A stretch of 64,000 nt of DNA from DATAVB01 sp036267955 (lineage in GTDB: Bacteria; Actinomycetota; Actinomycetes; Mycobacteriales; QHCD01), in the NCBI GenBank assembly GCA_036267955.1, contig DATAVB010000115.1:1-64000 (forward strand), written 5' to 3'. Under the pieces are notes generated by a model that was given only the letters and a program-made list of their open reading frames with translations, searched no databases and was not told the origin of the DNA. Below, piece by piece: positions 17,070 through 25,603 of the stretch (its first letter is position 1; each line of letters starts with the position of its first letter). The position numbers were made by a program, and so were the translations under genes.

Positions 17070-17986
17070 CAGCGTTCCTGACTGTCGTCGGCGGCCTGCG
17101 GTTCGGCCGGGACGAGGAGCCACTGACCGAGGTCGGTGTCCAGCACCGCGTGCCGGTGCTCAACCCCTTCTTCGGTCAGCTCCCAGATCTCCGCGCCGTG
17201 CGGCAGTCCCACACCCTCGATCTTGTACTCCCGGATCAGCTCATCGCGATTCGGCGCGAATCCCAGCCCGACGAATGGCGGCTCCTCGATCAGCCAACCC
17301 TGGACCGCCGCGCGCGAAGCCTCATCGGTGCCGCCGTATGGGCTGTGGTAGAGCTCCAGACCGAAGGCCGGCCAGCGCAGCATGTTCACCGCGCCCTCGG
17401 CGGTGATGTAGAAGGGGATCTCCGCCGGGGCGACGAGTGCCTCGGCCAGGACGGCCGGGGTGGCGATGTGAGCCACGTCCATGAGCTGGTGGCAGTAGCC
17501 GGACACGCGGGTCGCCCCGCGCAGAAGCTCCTGAATATCGGTCGGGCGGAGCAGCTTCTGCATCAGCGGCGTCCGCGCCGTCGGCTCGGCCGCCCGGTCC
17601 TCGAGCAGTGAGGGGGCGGCGATGCGCGCCACCGTGGCCGGGTCGAGCAGCACCTGTATCGGTAGCCCGGGATTGACCGCCAATGCCCAGCGGTGATCGG
17701 GCCAGCCGACGGCAAGCTCGGCCAGGGAGGAGACACGCGCGTGTTGGAGCGCCTGGTCGGTGGCGATCCGCATCGCCTCGGTGGAGGTGTAGGCCACGAT
17801 CCAGGTGCGTTCGTCCGCAGTGGTGGTCGGCCAGCTCGGCGGCTCCTCGCCGGCGAACGCGGCCGCGGTCAGCGGGAAAGCGAGCTCGGCCGATCGCAGT
17901 TGTTCGAGGACCTGCGCGCCCTCACCCGCGGTCAGCGACTGATGCAGCGCCTCTTCGAAGGGACTCGCCGGGTGCCACGGTTGCAT
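17069..17986 (-). CDS. SseB-family domain protein
   Basis: The 305-aa product has an N-terminal SseB-like domain (about residues 8-130), seen in VLEQLRSAELAFPLTAAAF, WIVAYTSTEAMRI and WALAVNPGLPIQVLLDP. SseB domains are common in actinobacterial ESX neighbourhoods and their biochemical role is unclear. The C-terminal half has no family I recognise. TAGATT lies 7 bases before the ATG, so the transcript may be leaderless. The gene is divergent from the AAA ATPase gene. Confidence 0.75.
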   Translation of the reverse strand: MQPWHPASPFEEALHQSLTAGEGAQVLEQLRSAELAFPLTAAAFAGEEPPSWPTTTADERTWIVAYTSTEAMRIATDQALQHARVSSLAELAVGWPDHRWALAVNPGLPIQVLLDPATVARIAAPSLLEDRAAEPTARTPLMQKLLRPTDIQELLRGATRVSGYCHQLMDVAHIATPAVLAEALVAPAEIPFYITAEGAVNMLRWPAFGLELYHSPYGGTDEASRAAVQGWLIEEPPFVGLGFAPNRDELIREYKIEGVGLPHGAEIWELTEEGVEHRHAVLDTDLGQWLLVPAEPQAADDSQER

Positions 17987-18109
17987 GTGCGCAAATCTAC
18001 TGCGCAGCCAGACCGCTCTCCAGGTAGGCGTCGACCTTCAGTCTGCTGCCCATCGAAAGCTCTGCTGCGGTAGTCTCGGGCGAAACCCCCGACGACCCTT
18101 TTCGGAGCT

Positions 18110-19777
18110 ATGAGCCGCATTTTGCAGGTGTCGCCCGAGCGCCGCGGCGCCTACGCGACGATCAGGGACGCGTTGGCCGCGGCGACGGCTGGGGCGACCG
18201 TCGTTGTCGATCCGGGAGTGTATTCCGAGGTCGTGAATGTCTCCGGCGGCGGCATTACGATTGCGGCCGCCGATGACGGGGTCATCCTCGACGGCGCCGA
18301 GAGCTACGAGCCGGTCGTCATGTGCCAGGGCGGGCAGTTGACGTTGCGTGGCATAACGATTCGCGCCGGCCACACCGCCGTACGCGCGGACAACGCCAAG
18401 CTGGAGCTGGAGAAGTGCACGATCACCGGCGGATACGGGCCGGCCGTGCTGCTGACCGACCGCTCGGAATTCACCCTGACCGAATGCACGATCAGCGGTG
18501 CGCAGCAGGGCATGGTCATCGAGGACAGCTCGGGCAACGTGACCAAGTCGACCGTGAGCGACATCAGCGACGACGGGATCATCATCCGGCTCGGCGCCGA
18601 GACGACATTTCGCGACTGCCGCATCACCGGCTGCGGGCATCGCGGGCTTTACGTCTACCAGTTCGGAAAGCCGACGCTGGAGGCATGTGAGATCACCGGT
18701 ACGGGCGAGGAAGGGATCGCCGTCGCGGCCCAGAGCATGCCGATCCTGAGCCGATGCCACATCCATGACACGCAGGGTGTCGGGGTCTCCTTCGCTGCCG
18801 GGACGTCCGGTGAGCTGAACGGTTGCAAGATCGAGAACACCGCCGATCCGGGAGTGCTCGTCGCCGACGGCGCCCGGGTCGAGATCGTCGAGGGCGCCGC
18901 GGCCGCCGGTGTCGGCACCGGGGAAGAGTCGCGGGGCGACGCGAAGAAAGTCGAGGCGCTGCTGGCGGAGCTCGACGCGATGGTCGGTCTGGACAGCGTC
19001 AAGGCCGAGGTCCGCGCCATCATCGACGAGATCCAGGTCAATGAGTGGCGCCGCAATGCCGGCCTGAACGTCGGCTCGATGAGCAATCACCTCATCTTCG
19101 CCGGCGCGCCAGGGACCGGAAAGACGACCGTCGCCCGGGTCTACGGTCAGCTGCTCGCGGCGCTGGGCGTGCTGCCCGGCGGTCCGCTGAAGGAAGTGTC
19201 CCGGCGCGACCTCGTCGGTCAGTACATCGGCCATACCGCGGAGAAGACCGCTGCGGTTTTCGATGAAACCCGCGGTGGCGTGGTCTTTCTGGATGAGGCG
19301 TACACGTTGTCGCGGCAGGCGGGTGGCGGCGGCAACGACTTCGGTCAGGAAGCCATCGACACGATCGTCAAGATGATGGAAGACCTGCGCAACGAGATCG
19401 CCGTGATCGCGGCCGGTTACACGAGCGAGATGCACGACTTCCTTGATGCAAACCCGGGTCTTGCGTCCCGTTTCGTGAAGACCATTGAATTTGAGAACTA
19501 TTCCGCGGAAGAGCTGACGTTGATCGTCACGCGGATGGTCGACGCCGGCGATTACACGCTGCAGCCGGAGGCCGAGCCGTTGTTGTTGCGCTATTTCGAC
19601 ACAGTCGAGCGGGATAAGAATTTCGGTAACGCGCGAGACGCGCGAAAGCTCTTTGAATCGTTGCGCAAGATTCAGTCGCAGCGGCTGCGGCTGCTTGGCC
19701 GCACCCCCAGCCTGGATGAGTTGCGCACGCTGACGGTGGCGGATGTGGGGACCTTCGCGGCGGGCACTGCGGGATAA
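18110..19777 (+). CDS. Beta-helix/AAA+ ATPase fusion, EccA-like
   Basis: The 555-aa protein joins two parts. Residues about 15-265 are a right-handed parallel beta-helix of short repeats (LTLRGITIRAGHTAV, LEKCTITGGYGPAVLL and so on). Residues about 285-555 are a CbbX/SpoVK/EccA-type AAA+ domain with Walker A GAPGTGKT (332-339) and Walker B FLDEA (Asp395, Glu396), plus GLASRF. Mycobacterial EccA has TPR repeats in front of the same ATPase, so here the substrate-recognition module has been replaced. EccA ATPases handle ESX substrates in the cytosol. Start ATG 18110 follows CGGAG. A small membrane-protein gene overlaps its 3' end. Confidence 0.9.
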   Translation: MSRILQVSPERRGAYATIRDALAAATAGATVVVDPGVYSEVVNVSGGGITIAAADDGVILDGAESYEPVVMCQGGQLTLRGITIRAGHTAVRADNAKLELEKCTITGGYGPAVLLTDRSEFTLTECTISGAQQGMVIEDSSGNVTKSTVSDISDDGIIIRLGAETTFRDCRITGCGHRGLYVYQFGKPTLEACEITGTGEEGIAVAAQSMPILSRCHIHDTQGVGVSFAAGTSGELNGCKIENTADPGVLVADGARVEIVEGAAAAGVGTGEESRGDAKKVEALLAELDAMVGLDSVKAEVRAIIDEIQVNEWRRNAGLNVGSMSNHLIFAGAPGTGKTTVARVYGQLLAALGVLPGGPLKEVSRRDLVGQYIGHTAEKTAAVFDETRGGVVFLDEAYTLSRQAGGGGNDFGQEAIDTIVKMMEDLRNEIAVIAAGYTSEMHDFLDANPGLASRFVKTIEFENYSAEELTLIVTRMVDAGDYTLQPEAEPLLLRYFDTVERDKNFGNARDARKLFESLRKIQSQRLRLLGRTPSLDELRTLTVADVGTFAAGTAG

Positions 19778-19901
19778 GTTGCGCCAGCAACGCGAACGAC
19801 GGGCCTCGATCGTCGAATGGCTGATCGTCGCGGTCATCGGCGTCGCGGTCGCGATCTTTGTGGTCACCGTGATCGTGAAGCGGGTCACGGGCCAGCCGTG
19901 A
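19743..19901 (+). CDS. Small single-pass membrane protein overlapping the AAA gene
   Basis: A 52-aa frame starts at ATG 19743, inside the 3' end of the ATPase gene in the +1 frame, and stops at 19899-19901. It reads a basic N-terminus (RRALRDKLRQQRERR), one strongly hydrophobic helix (VEWLIVAVIGVAVAIF) and a short basic tail. Codon use outside the overlap is normal for the genome. The 35-base overlap implies translational coupling to the AAA protein. It may anchor or regulate the ATPase at the ESX membrane complex; that is inference. It is too short for most gene finders. Confidence 0.55.
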   Translation: MWGPSRRALRDKLRQQRERRASIVEWLIVAVIGVAVAIFVVTVIVKRVTGQP

Positions 19902-20121
19902 TCTGAGGTCCTCGTCACGGTGGCGACATTCGCCGGTAATGCCAGCGTCACCCGGGCAATTTCAGGGGCAATGTCGGCGCCGAAAATGAGAGCTGCCTCA
20001 TAGCGTGCGGCCGCGCAGGCGGTCCAGCGTGATGCCGCCCGGCGTTAGACTTTACCTGCGGAAACTACGCACCTTATCCGGGCATCGTCGCCACCCGCTC
20101 ATCTCCAATCGATGTGGAGCC

Positions 20122-21606
20122 ATGTCCTCAGTTCGCCGGTCCGGCGGCGTTTTCGATGTCATCCGGTCGCGGCGGAAGCTGCAGACCGAGACGTTGGCCG
20201 CCCTGATGGTGGGGTTGGCGTTGATCCCCGAGGCGATCTCGTTCTCGGTCATCGATCACGTCGATCCGCGGGTCGGGCTCTTCAGTGCATTCACCATGGC
20301 TGTCTCGATCGCATTCCTCGGAGGCCGGCCGGCGATGATCTCGGCCGCCACCGGTTCGGTGTCGCTGGTGGCGGCACCATTGGCCCGGGAATATGGCCTG
20401 CAGTATCTGATCGCCGCGGTGTTGCTGGGTGGTGCGGTCCAGGTGGTGTTGGGCGTTTTGGGCGTGGCAAAGCTGATGCGGTTCGTGCCACGCAGCGTGA
20501 TGATCGGATTCGTGGACGCGCTGGGGGTGCTGCTGTTCGTGGCCCAGTTGCCCAACCTGGAACACGTGCCGTGGGCCGTGTATCCGCTGGTTGTGGCTGC
20601 GTTGCTGGTGATTGTCGGCTTTCCGTTGCTGACGAAGGCGGTGCCCGCACCGTTGGTGGCCGTGGTCGTGTTGACCATCTTCACGGTCGTGGCGGGCGTC
20701 AGCGTGCCGACCGTCGGAGACAAGGGAAAGTTGCCGAACTCGCTGCCGATGCTCGGCCTGCCGCAGGTGCCGTACTCCCTGCACACGCTGCAGCTCATCG
20801 CGCTGCCGGCGGTCGGGATGGCGCTGGTCGGGCTGATGGAGTCGTTGCTCACGGCGAAACTGGTGGATGACCTGACCGACTCCGGGTCGGACAAGACCCG
20901 CGAGTGTGTGGGGCAGGGTGGCGCCAATCTGATCACCGGATTCCTCGGTGGGATGGGCGGTTGTGCCTTGATCGGGGAGACCCTGATCAACATTAGGGCG
21001 GGTGCCAGGAGCAGGCTTTCGACGTTTCTGGCCGGAGCGTTTCTGCTGATTCTGGTGGTGGTGCTCGGACCAGTGGTGGCGCGGATTCCGATGGCGGCCC
21101 TGGTGGGTGTGATGTTCTTCGTCTCGGCCACCACCTTCGACTGGCACAGCATCCGACCGAACCGGCTGCGTCGGATGCCGGTCTCGGAGACCGCGGTGAT
21201 GGTGGTGACGGTCGCGGTGACGCTGGCCACCGGCAACCTCGCCTACGGCGTCCTTGCCGGCGTGGTGACGGCCGCGCTGGTCTTCGCCCGGCGGGTGGCG
21301 CACCTGGCCGCGGTGACGTCGGTGCTCGACCCGGACGGGGCCACTGTCGTCTATGCGGTGACGGGTCAGCTGTTCTTCGCTTCCAGTAATGACCTCGCCG
21401 ACCGGTTCGACTATGCCGGTGACCCGGATCGGGTGGTCATTGACCTGTCCCAGGCGCATGTCTGGGACGCGTCGTCGGTGGCCACGCTGGATTCAATCGC
21501 CGCCAAGTACGCCGCGCGCGACAAGGGCGTCGAGCTGATCGGGCTGAACGGACACAGCGCGGATCTGCACGGCCGGCTGAGCGGGCATATGAGCTCCAGC
21601 CATTAG
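20122..21606 (+). CDS. SulP/SLC26-family anion transporter with STAS domain
   Basis: The 494-aa product has about 10-12 membrane segments and a C-terminal STAS domain (about residues 400-490; VVIDLSQAHVWDASSVATLDSI). The N-terminal block ETLAALMVGLALIPEAISFS matches the SulP signature region. Family members carry sulfate, bicarbonate or other anions; substrate cannot be read here. ATG 20122 is chosen because GGAG lies just upstream and the conserved part begins shortly after. It is monocistronic by position. Confidence 0.9.
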   Translation: MSSVRRSGGVFDVIRSRRKLQTETLAALMVGLALIPEAISFSVIDHVDPRVGLFSAFTMAVSIAFLGGRPAMISAATGSVSLVAAPLAREYGLQYLIAAVLLGGAVQVVLGVLGVAKLMRFVPRSVMIGFVDALGVLLFVAQLPNLEHVPWAVYPLVVAALLVIVGFPLLTKAVPAPLVAVVVLTIFTVVAGVSVPTVGDKGKLPNSLPMLGLPQVPYSLHTLQLIALPAVGMALVGLMESLLTAKLVDDLTDSGSDKTRECVGQGGANLITGFLGGMGGCALIGETLINIRAGARSRLSTFLAGAFLLILVVVLGPVVARIPMAALVGVMFFVSATTFDWHSIRPNRLRRMPVSETAVMVVTVAVTLATGNLAYGVLAGVVTAALVFARRVAHLAAVTSVLDPDGATVVYAVTGQLFFASSNDLADRFDYAGDPDRVVIDLSQAHVWDASSVATLDSIAAKYAARDKGVELIGLNGHSADLHGRLSGHMSSSH

Positions 21607-21620
21607 CACCTGGATCCGGA

Positions 21621-21626
21621 TAGTCT
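21621..21626 (+). promoter_or_regulatory. TANNNT box six bases before ATG 21633
   Basis: TAGTCT is followed by six bases and the ATG, the spacing of a leaderless transcript. Confidence 0.5.
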
Positions 21627-21632
21627 TTCGAG

Positions 21633-22001
21633 ATGCGTGACCGGCCACGCCACGGCGATACGCCATCTGGGCCTGAGCGTCCTGACCACAGTGGACGGTG
21701 GGATGGCCTTGCGCCTGAGCATCCGCGTAACCGCGATCCGGAGACCGGCGGCGCAAAGATGGAAGGGTGGCGGCTCCTGGGTTATGACTTGACTGCCGGG
21801 CTCCCGCGCGAGCGTGCCGCCACGGATATTGAGAGCCAGCTACGGGCAGGACTACCAGCAGCGCCGGCGTGTCCCCGCCGGGACGCCCGCCGGCGCGCCG
21901 AGGTATTTGGCGATGCCGCAGCCTTTGACCTAGACCTGATTCTCGACGGCCAGTCGGACACCCCGCACATAACCGCCGAACAGGTCGAACCGGCCGAGTA
22001 G
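21633..22001 (+). CDS. Hypothetical protein, weakly supported
   Basis: A 122-aa frame begins at ATG 21633 with a TAGTCT box at leaderless spacing. The middle reads GAKMEGWRLLGYDLTAGLP, plausible protein, but the C-terminal part is Arg/Ala-rich with poorer codon use. No family is recognised. A diverged or decaying gene is possible. Confidence 0.35.
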   Translation: MRDRPRHGDTPSGPERPDHSGRWDGLAPEHPRNRDPETGGAKMEGWRLLGYDLTAGLPRERAATDIESQLRAGLPAAPACPRRDARRRAEVFGDAAAFDLDLILDGQSDTPHITAEQVEPAE

Positions 22002-22133
22002 CTGGTGATTTCGTAGGCGCCCGGAACCCCGGATCCTCGCCGTATGTGGCAGTCCGGCGCGGGCCAGCAGGTGCTCTTGATACGCCAGAGGATAACTCAG
22101 CGCGAGTCGCTAGTCCGTTGCTGTGTGGTGGGG

Positions 22134-22532
22134 TTAGTCGTCCCGCGAGCTGAGCACGCAGAATTCGTTTCCCTCCGGGTCGGCCAGGACGGCGAAGGAG
22201 GCGCCGGCCGGCTGACCGACATCGACGCGTCGGGCGCCGAGACCTTCCAGCCGGGCTATTTCGGCGGCCTGGTCGTCGGCCGCGCGCGGCGCGAGGTCGA
22301 GATGCAGCCGGTTTTTCAGCTGTTTGCCTTCGGGCACGGGGACAAAGACGAGGCCCGGGCCGCGCTCCTCGATGGGAATGCTGTCGCCCTTCGTCAGGGC
22401 GTGCGGCGGGACCAGGACGACCTCTTCTGGCGAGTCGTAGACGATGCGCCAATCCAGTGCCTCGGCCCACCAGCGGGCCTGTGCGGTGACATCGCCGCAG
22501 TCGATCACCGTTGAATACCAGCGAATGCTCAT
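22134..22532 (-). CDS. VOC-superfamily (glyoxalase/bleomycin-resistance fold) protein
   Basis: The 132-aa product shows the paired beta-alpha-beta-beta-beta modules of the VOC fold: VIDCGDVTAQARWWAEALDWRI near the start, and NRLHLDLAP followed by FAVLADPEGNEFCVL at the end. Start ATG 22532 follows AGGGAGG. Such proteins are diverse metal-dependent enzymes or drug-binding proteins, and the substrate is not predictable. His and Glu typical of metal ligands are present (LHLDL, GNEFCVL). It lies just downstream of the winged-helix gene. Confidence 0.85.
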   Translation of the reverse strand: MSIRWYSTVIDCGDVTAQARWWAEALDWRIVYDSPEEVVLVPPHALTKGDSIPIEERGPGLVFVPVPEGKQLKNRLHLDLAPRAADDQAAEIARLEGLGARRVDVGQPAGASFAVLADPEGNEFCVLSSRDD

Positions 22533-22582
22533 GTACGCCTCCCTTGTTGGGCAGACGCTAGCGGCTGGGGCCGACAGTTTGG

Positions 22583-22873
22583 CTAGGAATCGGCGAGTGG
22601 GTGCAGATCGACCGGGGTGAGGACCCAGTGCAGGCCGTATTTGGTGCCGGCCTGGTCGCCGCGTCGCAGTCGGGCGCCGTCCGGGGTGAGCGCCCAGTGT
22701 TCGTCCCGGACACCGACCTGGCCGGCGTCGAGCATGCGTCGTAGATGCCATTGCAGGCGGGCATCGGTGATGTTCAGGTGCGCGGAAAGTTCGGCGAGTG
22801 TCGCGGTATCGCCGTCGAGTGCGGCCAGAATTTGCGGCGGCAGCGGCGATGTCGGTGGGTTGGTCACGGGCAC
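22583..22873 (-). CDS. Winged-helix transcriptional regulator
   Basis: The 96-aa product has a helix-turn-helix core (TLAELSAHLNITDARLQWHLRRMLDAGQV) followed by a wing (DEHWALTPDGARLR). Its GTG start immediately follows the stop of the upstream DUF2089 gene, so it is translated from the same transcript. It probably regulates its own operon. Confidence 0.75.
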   Translation of the reverse strand: MPVTNPPTSPLPPQILAALDGDTATLAELSAHLNITDARLQWHLRRMLDAGQVGVRDEHWALTPDGARLRRGDQAGTKYGLHWVLTPVDLHPLADS

Positions 22874-23266
22874 CTATTTCTGTCGATTGCGCCTATCGAG
22901 TTGGCCCAATGCTGCATCGACGTCCAATTCGCCGCTGGCGACGGCGGCGAGGATGTCGCGTCTGTTCGGAGCGTCGGGCGGTGGAGTGTTGATGCCGAGC
23001 ACGGCGAGCAGACTGTCGAGCCGCGCTCTGGCGGTGGGATAGCTGACGCCGAGATGCCGTTCCAATTCTTTGGCGTTTCCGCGCGCGGCCAGGAACACCC
23101 GTAAGAGGGTCAGCTGGGCGTCATCGAGGGCACAGAATGCGCATTGGCGAAACTGCCCGGTGATGCCGGTGCCGCATTCGTCGCAATGCAGGCCGCTGAC
23201 GGTCAGCCGCGCGGCGCAACTGGGGCAATGGTCCGGTGGTGAGGGAAGGGACATTGGTGAGGTCAT
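22874..23266 (-). CDS. DUF2089-family zinc-ribbon regulator
   Basis: The 130-aa product has two CxxC pairs (CPSCAARL, CDECGTG), a further CAFC, and a helical region LERHLGVSYPTARARLDSLLAVLG that reads like a sigma-type helix-turn-helix, as in DUF2089. The C-terminal RRDILAAVASGELDVDAALGQL resembles the SHOCT-like start of the upstream gene. It lies 3 bases after that gene and abuts the winged-helix gene. This three-gene module is likely autoregulated; its signal is unknown. Confidence 0.85.
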   Translation of the reverse strand: MTSPMSLPSPPDHCPSCAARLTVSGLHCDECGTGITGQFRQCAFCALDDAQLTLLRVFLAARGNAKELERHLGVSYPTARARLDSLLAVLGINTPPPDAPNRRDILAAVASGELDVDAALGQLDRRNRQK

Positions 23267-23269
23267 CGG

Positions 23270-23950
23270 TCAGCCGTGTAGATAGATCGTACCGGGCGTA
23301 CCGCTGATGTCGAGCTGGGCGGCGCCGCTTCCCATGGCCCATTGGCCGCGGCCGGCCGATCGCAGGCTGTCGTCGGCTTTGATGCGCGCCGCACAATTGA
23401 CGGTGGTGTGGACATTCGAGCCCGGTAGTAGGTGAATATCGAGCTCTCCGACGTTGGCGACGATCGTGGATCTGCCCCGAGCGAAGGTGCCTTCCACGCG
23501 GGCATGCCCGACATTGAAAAGGCCCTGCAGCGTGCCGTTCAGACCGGTGACTCGGGCGCTGCTGCTGTTGGTTTCGAGGGTGAGATCGGCGGTGCGTGGA
23601 ATTATCAGAAGTGCATCGGGGCCGATATTGCCGGTGATATCGAAGGCGCCGTCGGAGCGCTGGATCCGCGCGGAATGTGGTCCTTCCAGCCGTGGCTCGT
23701 CGGTGTCGTCGCCCAGGACCTCGATCAACCCGGCCGCCGACAATCTGGCTCGGATTGCCGGTGCGGCGTCGCTCCTGGAGCGGTCGGGATCGGCTGGTGT
23801 CGTGGGGCGAGCATTCACGACCGGCGGTTCAGATCGCGGCGCGCCGGTCTCGCGCTCCTCCAGCGCGGCCAGCTGGCGATCCGCTTCATCGGTTGCGAGT
23901 TCACCGTTGGCCAACTGTTCCAGAATGGCTCGCTTGTCGGGGAATGTCAT
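23270..23950 (-). CDS. SHOCT-like/DUF4097-type beta-repeat protein
   Basis: The 226-aa product has a short SHOCT-like N-terminal helix pair (ILEQLANGELATDEADRQLAAL), a Pro-rich linker and a C-terminal beta-solenoid-like region (about 85-226) of the putative-adhesin type (LTLETNSSSARVTGLNGTLQ, ARVEGTFARGRSTIVANVGELD). There is no signal peptide, so it is probably cytoplasmic or membrane-associated. The pairing with DUF2089 is recurrent in bacteria, often as envelope-stress-like modules; the direct function is unknown. Confidence 0.75.
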   Translation of the reverse strand: MTFPDKRAILEQLANGELATDEADRQLAALEERETGAPRSEPPVVNARPTTPADPDRSRSDAAPAIRARLSAAGLIEVLGDDTDEPRLEGPHSARIQRSDGAFDITGNIGPDALLIIPRTADLTLETNSSSARVTGLNGTLQGLFNVGHARVEGTFARGRSTIVANVGELDIHLLPGSNVHTTVNCAARIKADDSLRSAGRGQWAMGSGAAQLDISGTPGTIYLHG

Positions 23951-24029
23951 GGCAATCAGTAAAGCACGGCTTTCTATATTGTCAATCTAATCCTCGCGAC
24001 CAGGTACGGGCACGGTCGGTCACCTCGCG

Positions 24030-25331
24030 TTACCCGCTGGGTAGGTGGTGCATGGTGTTGCGTCGTGGTCGTTGCTGTGGGTCGAGGAGCGGCGGCGGTA
24101 CGACGTACGGGATCCTTTTCGTGAAGACGATCTGCCAATCGCTGTGGTGGATGGTCCAGTGATGATGAGGACACAACAGGACCAGATTGTTCAGCGCTGT
24201 TGGTCCGCCGTTGGCCCAGTGTCTGACGTGGTGGACTTCGCAGCGTTGGGCTGGTTGGTCGCAGTCGAGGTGGACGCAGCCGATGTCTCTGGCGACGACG
24301 GCTCGGCGGATGCCGAGTGGGATGGTGCGGCTGGCGCGGCCGACATCGAGCGGCTCGCCCTCACTGCCCAAGACGATCGGAATGACCGATGCATCGCAGG
24401 AGATCCGCCGGGCGGTTTCTGTGCTGATCGGTGTGCCGGTGTTGAGGGTGGCGTGGCCGGTGCCGTCCCGCAGGTTGTCGAGCCCAATAGCGACCGTGAC
24501 CTGTGGTCTTTCGCCGGCGACGGTCGGCAGGTCCCCGCGGTTCAGCGCCTGCTCGCTTAACGCGACGAGTGCATCAGCACGTCGCCGGGCGGGGGATCGC
24601 GGATCCTTGACGCCATCTTCGGCCGGGCGGGGCTGCATCAGCGGCGCCAACGCCGCTTGCACGGTGGCGGATCCTTCGGCGTCGAGGCGTCCGCGGATGA
24701 GATCCATCCCATCCATCCCACGCCGGAACGTGAGCTCTCTGCGTGACGGTTTGTCGTCGGGCAGGTTCCCGTCCGGATTGAGGTGCAGGTGCAGCTGCCG
24801 CGCAACGATCTTCAGATCCGACGGATCCAAGTTCCGTGCATGCTCGGCGAGGGTTTCTTCGGCTTCGGTGACGACGTCTCGGTCCAGGCTGGTCGGGAGG
24901 TGCCGGATGGCGCTGCTGATGATCTGCGCATGCTCACCCGAAATCTCACCCGCGGCCACACTCGCAGCGGTGGCCGGTAATTCCGGCGTCACCGTCTCAC
25001 CGGACGGCAACACCCCGGGCACCAATTCGCGTATCGCGTGCAGCCGGCGGATCGCCTCGGCCGAGGAAATGTGCAGTCGGGCTTTCAGGAACTGCCGGGT
25101 CGACAACCCCGCCTGCGCGTCGGCGATATCCCGGCGGTGAAAATCGCCGAGCAACCGCAACTTCCCGTACTCCAACCGCCGCGAAATCCGTTCCGCCGCA
25201 GCCAACGCATCCGCCTCGGCCTGACCGGTCAGCTGCCAGACATCCGCGCTGAGTAACAACTCCGTCGCGGCCTCGATCAACGCCAACGCGACCGAAACCA
25301 CATCCGGAGGAGCCTCGGTCGTCGAACTCAT
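24030..25331 (-). CDS. DUF222 / HNH endonuclease-domain protein (13E12 type)
   Basis: The 433-aa product has the long helical DUF222 region (about residues 25-290) and a C-terminal HNH motif (CEVHHVRHWANGG, then LVLLCPHHHWTIHH). The family is abundant in actinobacteria, often in several copies per genome, and is suspected to be selfish or repeat-derived. No target is known. TACGGT stands six bases before the ATG, the leaderless spacing. It stands alone, with a long inverted repeat upstream that belongs to the 3' end of the next gene. Confidence 0.93.
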   Translation of the reverse strand: MSSTTEAPPDVVSVALALIEAATELLLSADVWQLTGQAEADALAAAERISRRLEYGKLRLLGDFHRRDIADAQAGLSTRQFLKARLHISSAEAIRRLHAIRELVPGVLPSGETVTPELPATAASVAAGEISGEHAQIISSAIRHLPTSLDRDVVTEAEETLAEHARNLDPSDLKIVARQLHLHLNPDGNLPDDKPSRRELTFRRGMDGMDLIRGRLDAEGSATVQAALAPLMQPRPAEDGVKDPRSPARRRADALVALSEQALNRGDLPTVAGERPQVTVAIGLDNLRDGTGHATLNTGTPISTETARRISCDASVIPIVLGSEGEPLDVGRASRTIPLGIRRAVVARDIGCVHLDCDQPAQRCEVHHVRHWANGGPTALNNLVLLCPHHHWTIHHSDWQIVFTKRIPYVVPPPLLDPQQRPRRNTMHHLPSG

Positions 25332-25337
25332 GTCACA

Positions 25338-25343
25338 ACCGTA
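25338..25343 (-). promoter_or_regulatory. TANNNT box six bases before ATG of the HNH gene
   Basis: On the minus strand TACGGT, six bases, then ATG at 25331, consistent with a leaderless start. Confidence 0.5.
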
Positions 25344-25481
25344 TAAGAAGGGTCCGACAATCTTGGGCCGTCAACTGGACCGCGGGAAAAGAAATCTGGG
25401 CATGCCGACACATATCCGCGGGCACCACGAAACGCTTCCACGTAAGGCTTACAGCGGCGCGCATGAGCCAGTCGAGCATGA

Positions 25482-25541
25482 TTCATGATCGACATCGACT
25501 AAGTGTCGCTATAACGACACCAACTCGATGTCGATCATGAA
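25482..25541. terminator. Nested long inverted repeat with CATGATC core
   Basis: Outer arms 25482-25498 and 25525-25541 are 17-bp perfect complements and include CATGATCGACATCGA. Inside lies a second stem, GTGTCG at 25503 and CGACAC at 25515. It is 63 bases beyond the 3' end of the Nudix gene and probably terminates it. Confidence 0.75.
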
Positions 25542-25603
25542 ACGAAAGCAGGCCGGTGACGCGCCAACTACCGGGCGGCGTCGAGTGCGGCGCAACAGGG
25601 ATG

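Noticed and set aside
18038..19951. 637-codon minus-strand frame over the AAA ATPase gene
   Set aside because: Shadow of the real plus-strand ATPase; no recognisable domain.
21493..22470. 325-codon minus-strand frame after the SulP gene
   Set aside because: Arg/Ala/Gly-rich without domain; overlaps the VOC gene in another frame and the end of the SulP gene.
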